Assembly: GCA_947475005.1 (NCBI GenBank)
Contig: CANJLI010000013.1
Coordinates: 1-49,062 of the forward strand
From: Deltaproteobacteria bacterium
GTDB lineage: Bacteria; Bdellovibrionota_B; Oligoflexia; Oligoflexales; Bog-1112
DNA length: 49,062 bases
Reading direction: 5' to 3'
Numbering within the stretch: the first letter of the stretch is position 1; every line of letters starts with the position of its first letter. This document shows, one piece after another, positions 43,981-49,062 of this stretch. Both the position numbers and the translations under genes were made by a program. The notes below the pieces were generated by a model that had not been told where the DNA came from, made no database searches, and worked only from the letters and a program-made list of their open reading frames with translations.

Positions 43981-44160
43981 GTCATCCCAAGGCTGCGTAG
44001 CAGCCGTATGGGATCTCGGTAAAAATGCAGGGATCCCATACGGTCCCGAAGGGACCTTGGGATGACGGAACGGTCCCGAAGGGACCTTGGGATGACGGAA
44101 CGGTCCCGAAGGGACCTTGGGATGACGGAACGGTCCCGAAGGGACCTTGGGATGACGGAG
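43981..44160. repeat. Family 1 palindrome with four tandem half-units (30-bp period)
   Basis: A full palindrome is followed by four units of CGGTCCCGAAGGGACCTTGG plus GATGACGGAA, exactly 30 bases each, ending at 44070, 44100, 44130 and 44160. The left flank GCCGCCCCTGTCATCC is shared with the copy at 30928. The open frames over this region are artefacts. Confidence 0.95.
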
Positions 44161-44170
44161 CCGACTCATC

Positions 44171-44560
44171 TCACCGAGTACAACTGTTCATCACTGTGGC
44201 TCTGGAGAAGTGTTGCTCATCGGTTCCGTGCACCAACCTAGAGTTTTCGATGTAATACTCTTCTTTCCCATATTTCTGATCCAAAATGCAGTCGGCAGCC
44301 TGTTCGCATTGCTGAACCAGGCTGTTCCACGCTACATAAATCCCTTCATCTTGCGCCATTACACCGGTGAAGTAGGGCCAACTCAAATGCTCCATCCTCT
44401 CCCGTATCACTCTTGCAAGGGGATTTCCTCCCCCACCAGACTTCAGTTTGATGTTCACATAACAGTCCGCTTGGCAGACGTAGCCTGTATTCGCCGCTTG
44501 CCCCACATGGGTCCAGGATAGACTTGATAGCAAAAGAATGGACGCAGACAATCTTTTCAT
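44171..44560 (-). CDS. Small secreted protein with paired cysteines
   Basis: A 129-residue protein from ATG 44560; an earlier in-frame start adds five residues in front of the basic n-region. Residues 1-23 form a signal peptide (KRLSASILLLSSLSWTHVGQA). The mature protein has cysteines in YVCQADC, QQCEQAADC and NSCTR, five in all. An internal GGGGNP stretch may be a loop. Family unknown. Its 3' end is 10 bases from a repeat array. Confidence 0.62.
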   Translation of the reverse strand: MKRLSASILLLSSLSWTHVGQAANTGYVCQADCYVNIKLKSGGGGNPLARVIRERMEHLSWPYFTGVMAQDEGIYVAWNSLVQQCEQAADCILDQKYGKEEYYIENSRLVHGTDEQHFSRATVMNSCTR

Positions 44561-44642
44561 GCCGTACCCCAACAAACGCTAAATTGTATAACTTGTTAAT
44601 TTTATTGAGTTTATTCGGGGCCCGCGGCGAAAGCAACTGAAA

Positions 44643-45461
44643 TTAAACTGATTTCTCCGAATTCCCTGTAGGTGTCGAGCCTTTACCAGGGCCTCCCATA
44701 ATATGGTAGCCTGCATCCACATGAATCACTTCACCAGTAATGCCAGAACCCCCAGGGGAAAAGAGGAAAGCTGCGGTGCTACCGATTTCTTCCAAGGTGA
44801 CATTGCGCTGCAAGGGAGAAATACCTGCATGACCGCTCAGCATCTGCCCAAAATCCCCAACAGCAGAAGCCGCAAGGGTTTTCACAACGCCTGCGCTAAT
44901 GGCATTCACACGAATACCTTGGGGCCCAAGGTCATAAGCCAAGTATCGCACAGCCGCTTCGAGAGCTGCTTTTGCAACGCCCATAAGGTTATAGCCACCT
45001 ACGACTTTTTCTCCCCCAAAGTAGGAAAGGGTCAGAATGGAGCCCCCGTTTGGCATCAACTTTGCAGCATGCTTTGCTGTAGCAATGAAGCTGTACACGC
45101 TGATATCGAGAGCTGTGATAAAGCCCTGGCGAGAGGCTTCCACTGTCGGGCACCGAATGTCCTCCAACGGAGCAAAAGCGATGGAATGAAGAAAGAAGTC
45201 GATACTTGGCGTATAGGTCTTTGCTTGTTCAAAGAAAGTTTGGATGTCAGCATCAGCCCCCACATTGCAAGGCTCTAGAAAGACAGCAGGAATGCCTTCA
45301 ATGGCTTTTTCTACCCGTTGCTTCATTTTGCCAGAAGCATCCGGCAAGTAGGAAAACCCCATGTGAGCACCTTGCCCATGAAGTTGGGTAGCAATCCCAG
45401 TGGCGATAGAACGCTGGTTGGCAACGCCCATAATAATGCCGGTTTGGGTCTTGGATCCCAT
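44643..45461 (-). CDS. fabI: Enoyl-[acyl-carrier-protein] reductase (NADH), FabI
   Basis: The last reduction in each cycle of fatty-acid synthesis. 272 residues. It is a short-chain dehydrogenase with the FabI pattern: GIIMGVANQRSIATGIATQL at the NADH site, the catalytic spacing YxxxxxxK in GGYNLMGVAKAALE, and RVNAISAGVVKTLAAS. The C-terminal GYHIMG is typical. FabI is the target of triclosan-type inhibitors; resistance cannot be judged here. It follows glpK by 32 bases and may share its transcript. Confidence 0.96.
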   Translation of the reverse strand: MGSKTQTGIIMGVANQRSIATGIATQLHGQGAHMGFSYLPDASGKMKQRVEKAIEGIPAVFLEPCNVGADADIQTFFEQAKTYTPSIDFFLHSIAFAPLEDIRCPTVEASRQGFITALDISVYSFIATAKHAAKLMPNGGSILTLSYFGGEKVVGGYNLMGVAKAALEAAVRYLAYDLGPQGIRVNAISAGVVKTLAASAVGDFGQMLSGHAGISPLQRNVTLEEIGSTAAFLFSPGGSGITGEVIHVDAGYHIMGGPGKGSTPTGNSEKSV

Positions 45462-45493
45462 CGTAGAGCTCTCCTATTTATTCGTGTGACTAT

Positions 45494-47029
45494 TTATTCT
45501 TGCGAAAAGCGAATGCTGGCTTGTACCGCTCGCTTCCATCCATCCAATTGCTGACGACGCAAATGTAGAAAAGCCTCATTTTGCTGAGGATAAAAAGTTC
45601 TGTCAAGGGCTCTTATGGCACGCATTTCCTCCAAAGAAGTAAAAACACCGAGCCCCAAGGCTGCAAAGAGTGCGGCTCCAAGTGCAGTAGAATCAAGGTT
45701 CTGCGGACGTTCCACCGGAATCCCCACCAAATCCGCTTGGATTTGTAGGAGAAGAGTATTTTTGGCAGCGCCTCCATCCACACACAACACATTCATTTTC
45801 TCTCCCAAATCCTGCTCCATTGCAGAGAGTAGATCACAGATTTGAAAGCAGATTCCCTCCAAAGTCGCTCGGATGAGTTGGTTGCGAGAGGTCCCTCGTG
45901 TGAGCCCCAAAAAAGCCCCCTTGGCTTGGGGCACCCACCACGGAGCCCCAAGTCCACTCAACGCTGGTACAAAGTAAAGACCCGGCGCAGCCTCTACATG
46001 ATCCGCACGAGAATGGGTATCCTGGGGCTCGTTGATCCAACCCATCCCCTCTTGGATAAATTGCACGGCAGCCCCTGCAATGAAGGAAGCCCCTTCCAAG
46101 GCGTAGGTCAAAGGCACACCCGCTCCCGTTTGCCAGGCCACGGTAGTAAGCAGCCCATGCTGGGACACAATGGGAGTATGACCCGTGTTACTCAAGAGAA
46201 ATGCCCCCGTACCGTAGGTGCATTTCGCCTGTCCGACAGTAAAACACGCTTGTCCTGCCAGAGCTGCCTGTTGGTCTCCCAATATCCCAACAATGGGGAT
46301 GCCATCCGGCAGAAACCCCACCTTTTCCGTTGTGCCAAAAATGCCAGCACTGGGTCTAATCTCAGGCAGAATATCAAGCCTTGGCACCGAAAAAATTTGC
46401 AGCAACTCTGCATCCCAGGCGCCGGTATGCAAGTTCATCCATAGTGTACGAGAGGCATTGCTCGGTTCTGTTGCATGTACAGCTCCCCCCGTGAGTCGGC
46501 TTAGGATAAAGGTGTCCATGGTACCCACAATGGCAGTACCCGCCTCCAGTTGACTTCGAATTTCGGGCTCTGTCTCCATCACCCATCGCAATTTACTGGC
46601 TGTAAAGTAGGGGTCGCACAAAAGCCCCGTTTTTTTCTGGATGGTAGCGCCAAATCCTTCTGTCTTCAGCGCTTCACAGATGGCATGGGAGCGTTTGCAC
46701 TGCCACACAATGGCCCGTCGAAGGGGACGAAGGCTCTTGCGATCGTACACGCACAGGGTTTCTCGTTGGTTGGTAATGCCAATGCCAGCCACACTAAAGG
46801 TACCCACCTGTCGCCTAGCTTCTTGCAGCGTGGCTTCACAAGCTTGCATAATACTGGCCCAGACTTCCTCGAGATCATGCTCCACCCAATCGGGATGGGG
46901 ATAGTGTTGAGTAAAACTCACACTGTTTTTGGCAAGGAGGGCCATGGTTTTCACGGGCGAAATCGCCAAAAGCATGGTGGTGGTTAAGCTTGTGCCTTGG
47001 TCGATGGCAAGGATGTACGTGGTAGACAT
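45494..47029 (-). CDS. glpK: Glycerol kinase
   Basis: Phosphorylates glycerol to glycerol-3-phosphate, linking glycerol use to phospholipid synthesis. 511 residues from ATG 47029 (STTYILAIDQGTS); an in-frame ATG eight codons earlier is possible. FGGY-kinase features: ITNQRET and IVWQCKRS for glycerol binding, MDTFILSRLTGG, the catalytic aspartate in GDQQAALAGQ, the ATP-site motif GTGAFLLSNTG and VDGGAAKN. No glycerol facilitator or glpD gene is adjacent. Its neighbour fabI makes a lipid-supply role plausible. Confidence 0.95.
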   Translation of the reverse strand: MSTTYILAIDQGTSLTTTMLLAISPVKTMALLAKNSVSFTQHYPHPDWVEHDLEEVWASIMQACEATLQEARRQVGTFSVAGIGITNQRETLCVYDRKSLRPLRRAIVWQCKRSHAICEALKTEGFGATIQKKTGLLCDPYFTASKLRWVMETEPEIRSQLEAGTAIVGTMDTFILSRLTGGAVHATEPSNASRTLWMNLHTGAWDAELLQIFSVPRLDILPEIRPSAGIFGTTEKVGFLPDGIPIVGILGDQQAALAGQACFTVGQAKCTYGTGAFLLSNTGHTPIVSQHGLLTTVAWQTGAGVPLTYALEGASFIAGAAVQFIQEGMGWINEPQDTHSRADHVEAAPGLYFVPALSGLGAPWWVPQAKGAFLGLTRGTSRNQLIRATLEGICFQICDLLSAMEQDLGEKMNVLCVDGGAAKNTLLLQIQADLVGIPVERPQNLDSTALGAALFAALGLGVFTSLEEMRAIRALDRTFYPQQNEAFLHLRRQQLDGWKRAVQASIRFSQE

Positions 47030-47099
47030 GACAAGGAACCCCCCAACAATCAAAGTAATCTAAGAGGGTGAAACTATACCAAGAGATACAAATTTTTGT

Positions 47100-47894
47100 C
47101 TAAAAAAGAACGATGGATCCTAACGGAATCTCTTTTTGAGTCCTCTGTAAATAGCCGATGGCACTGGAATCTGTTGCCTCAATAATTTGTACGGTGCCGA
47201 TGACAAATTGTTTCTTCGATTCACCGGCAGAATCCGGCAGGCGATAAACCGGCAGAACTGCATCGACGTCTAGGCCTGTGTTTCTGCCGTGATCCAGAAA
47301 AACAAAGTCTCCCTCTACCCCATAATTTTGTCCTTCCGTAGAAAAAGCGACGATGGAGGCTCGACGGGTACCCGTATGAGCAGGCAATGGATGTAGCTGA
47401 AACTTTCGGGTTACAGGTCGTAGCTCTACAAGCCAATCTCCTGACTCGATGGGAAGAATCTCTTTTGCCACCTTTCCGGTGGAAATGGTGTTGACGGAAA
47501 AGAGAGATACCGTTGAAATCACCCAATATAACGACAGGTTGGCGTCGGTAGTGTTTTTAAAATCCATATCTTTTCGCAGCACCGTATAGAGGCGATTTGC
47601 TTCGAGGTCTTTCTTACGGGTACATTCAAAGTTAACCCCATTGGTAATCATAGCTTCTTCTTCAATCCCCTGGGTAATCACACAAAGGGGTTCAAGAATG
47701 GTATCCAGTAACAATCCCGGGATATTGACCTCTAGTTTTTGATAGCTTGCAGGCGGAGGAGGCGGCTTCACAATATAGGTTTCAACCGAAGGCACTGTCT
47801 GCTGCTCGCGAGTGGAAACCACCACATTTTTTGCATGTACCGGCTCAATTGCCATCAGGAATACGTAGATACAGATAAAAAAACTAAGTTTCAT
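47100..47894 (-). CDS. Exported protein with C-terminal FlgT/LysM-associated-like domain
   Basis: A 264-residue protein from ATG 47894 (GGGGGGA upstream), with a signal peptide (KLSFFICIYVFLMAIEPVHA). A proline stretch (KPPPPP) and a central beta-rich region follow. The last 90 residues (EGDFVFLDHGRNTGLDVDAV, then GTVQIIEATDSSAIGYL and LGSIVLF) resemble the small beta-barrel found at the C terminus of FlgT and of some LysM proteins in deltaproteobacteria. That resemblance is from memory of patterns only. It is probably periplasmic or cell-wall-associated, and divergent from the next gene. Confidence 0.65.
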   Translation of the reverse strand: MKLSFFICIYVFLMAIEPVHAKNVVVSTREQQTVPSVETYIVKPPPPPASYQKLEVNIPGLLLDTILEPLCVITQGIEEEAMITNGVNFECTRKKDLEANRLYTVLRKDMDFKNTTDANLSLYWVISTVSLFSVNTISTGKVAKEILPIESGDWLVELRPVTRKFQLHPLPAHTGTRRASIVAFSTEGQNYGVEGDFVFLDHGRNTGLDVDAVLPVYRLPDSAGESKKQFVIGTVQIIEATDSSAIGYLQRTQKEIPLGSIVLF

Positions 47895-47996
47895 ATCGCA
47901 TCCCCCCAGAAATTTGTTGAATAAATCGCAACTGGAAAGTAGCCTTCCCTTCATCATAGCATATTGTCAGACCTTCTTTTGGCAGAGGGAACCCTC

Positions 47997-48548
47997 ATGA
48001 GTTTTTTTCAAAAAAAAGCACCGTTCTGGATTGGTATTCTCTCGCTACTCTGGCTCCAGACTGTGCGACTAGAAGCAAGAAATCAAATTTTACTCGGAGG
48101 AGCTAAAAATGCCCCTGCAGACAAAATGCAATCCCACTTTTCATCAGAAAAGCCGAGTGTATTTTTAGGGTACTACCATGGAATTGATTTCGATTGGGCT
48201 GCAGCTTTGTCAATTCACTTTCGCAATCTATACAATGATGAAAAAAAACAATCCTTTTCCTTATTGAGCGCAGACCAAGCCATCCTCTATAAATTTTCGC
48301 TGCATGAGTCTGCAACGTTGCATATGGGCATCAAGCTCATGTACCTGCTACCGGTCTTCAATCCAACGTTACCGTTGGAACGCAACAAGGAGTATCCCAC
48401 CGAAATCGGAACGGCTGCTGTCATCGGGTTGCAGTATTCAATCTCTGATCACTTGAATTTTTATTATTACATCGAAAGATGGCGTGGCACCAAAACCTCG
48501 AATTTGCAGGGAGTAGAAAGTTTGCTGGCACTTGGATTTGATGTTTAG
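47997..48548 (+). CDS. Exported protein, possibly a small outer-membrane beta-barrel
   Basis: A 183-residue protein from ATG 47997 (AGAGGGA upstream) with a signal peptide (FWIGILSLLWLQTVRLEA). The mature part alternates polar and hydrophobic residues in strand-length blocks (WAAALSIHFRNLY, ATLHMGIKLMYLLP, IGTAAVIGLQYSIS, LNFYYYIERW) and ends LLALGFDV, fitting an 8-strand outer-membrane barrel. No family recognised. A pentanucleotide repeat begins five bases past the stop. Confidence 0.62.
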   Translation: MSFFQKKAPFWIGILSLLWLQTVRLEARNQILLGGAKNAPADKMQSHFSSEKPSVFLGYYHGIDFDWAAALSIHFRNLYNDEKKQSFSLLSADQAILYKFSLHESATLHMGIKLMYLLPVFNPTLPLERNKEYPTEIGTAAVIGLQYSISDHLNFYYYIERWRGTKTSNLQGVESLLALGFDV

Positions 48549-48552
48549 TAAC

Positions 48553-48605
48553 TTTTCTTTGCTTTGCTTTGCTTTTCTTTGCTTTGCTTTTCTTTGCTTT
48601 GCTTT
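48553..48605. repeat. CTTTG-type pentanucleotide microsatellite
   Basis: About ten units of TTTGC/TTTTC five-base repeats (TTTCTTTGCTTTGCTTTGCT and so on). Such tracts slip easily during replication. It abuts the large structured element. Confidence 0.85.
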
Positions 48606-49062
48606 GCGGAACCAGCTGCGCAGTTTCCACACCTCCTTGCCTCGCAATGGGAGTACGGTTGAATTCCTTTCGGTTACCATTTGAGGGGCCAAGGCCGGCG
48701 CTCGCTCGGGGCCTCCCACCCTCTCAAAATCGCAGACAATATTTTAGTCATGGAAGTAAGCCCTTGGCTGCGATTTGTGACCCGGGTAGGTCCTCCCAAG
48801 CGGCTGCCCTTGGCCCCTCAAATGGTAACCGAAAGGAATTCCACCGCTCTCTCCCGTAGCTACAAAGTTCTAGTAGCAGCGAGAGAACCGTGCGTGAAGG
48901 CAAAGATGGCGGAGGGAAGGGCAGCAGGGCGGAGGGACCCGTCGGGTTGAAAAACGCAACCAAGAGCGATTGTCCATGACGAGAATTGTGTTTGCGTTTT
49001 GAGAGAGACGGGGGGATCCGACCGTCGCGCCGGCCTTCCCGCTGCCATCTTTGCCTTCATGC
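48606..49062. mobile_element. Second copy of the family 3 structured element, cut by the window end
   Basis: It begins with AACCAGCTGCGCAGTTTCC, close to the terminal repeat at 39882. A perfect 34-base inverted repeat (48661-48694 with 48808-48841) encloses AAATCGCAG-type stems, and a second imperfect one pairs about 48894-48922 with the last bases of the window. The order of the arms is reversed relative to the first copy. No gene is credible in it. Confidence 0.85.

Noticed and set aside
43915-44169. 84-residue frame with repeated RHPKVPSGPF
   Set aside because: A translation of the 30-bp tandem palindrome units, not a gene.
48569-49060. Overlapping 66-96-residue frames at the right end of the window
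   Set aside because: They read through the second copy of the structured element and the pentanucleotide tract; no domain or start signal.

Overview
The window looks like a chromosomal segment of a Gram-negative bacterium from the former Deltaproteobacteria, with Myxococcota or Bdellovibrionota the best guesses. The inference rests on a full alternative complex III operon, heptose activation for LPS (hldE), a sigma-54 activator, a DUF1844 protein, a double-FHA protein and the gene order prs-rplY-pth-rpsF-rplI-dnaB. No species can be named from sequence alone. The DNA is rich in palindromic and tandem repeats, and many small genes encode exported proteins of unknown function.

Layout. 0.3-1.1 kb: a probable toxin-antitoxin pair behind a perfect 12-bp inverted repeat. 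1.2-3.4 kb: an exported M2-type zinc peptidase and a small secreted protein. 3.9-7.0 kb: a two-gene beta-oxidation operon (thiolase, then a FadJ-like protein whose dehydrogenase half has lost key residues). 7.1-8.2 kb: a lipoprotein. 8.4-12.1 kb: uvrB-uvrC, with UvrC ending where a repeat array begins. 12.4-20.0 kb: actABCDEF, encoding a membrane quinol:electron-acceptor oxidoreductase, followed closely by a secreted leucine-rich-repeat protein. 21.6-23.8 kb: small secreted proteins and an NADPH:quinone-type oxidoreductase. 24.0-24.9 kb: grpE and a divergent Fis-like regulator. 25.0-30.7 kb: dnaB, rplI, rpsF, pth, rplY and prs, without rpsR at its usual place and with two secreted-protein genes inserted.

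31.1-36.3 kb: a 5.1-kb integrative element in the 3' end of a tRNA-Gln gene, bounded by 85-bp direct repeats. It holds an excisionase-like gene, a primase-helicase gene split by a run of eight G, a tyrosine integrase, and two clusters of 9-bp iteron-like repeats in opposite orientation. It looks like a stripped-down replicating integrative element or satellite.

36.3-43.3 kb: tRNA-Gln, a ClpB-like unfoldase lacking the middle domain, a DUF1844 protein, a double-FHA protein, a 534-bp element with perfect 51-bp terminal inverted repeats, tRNA-Leu, a sigma-54 activator and hldE. 43.3-48.5 kb: a BrnT/BrnA-like toxin-antitoxin pair, fabI, glpK and exported proteins. The window ends inside a second copy of the large structured element.

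Three non-coding repeat families explain most long intergenic spaces: (1) a roughly 90-bp nested palindrome whose half-units have expanded in tandem at three sites (periods 33, 32 and 30 bp); (2) perfect long hairpins lying between convergent genes; (3) the large multi-arm palindromic element at 39.9-40.4 kb and 48.6 kb to the end.
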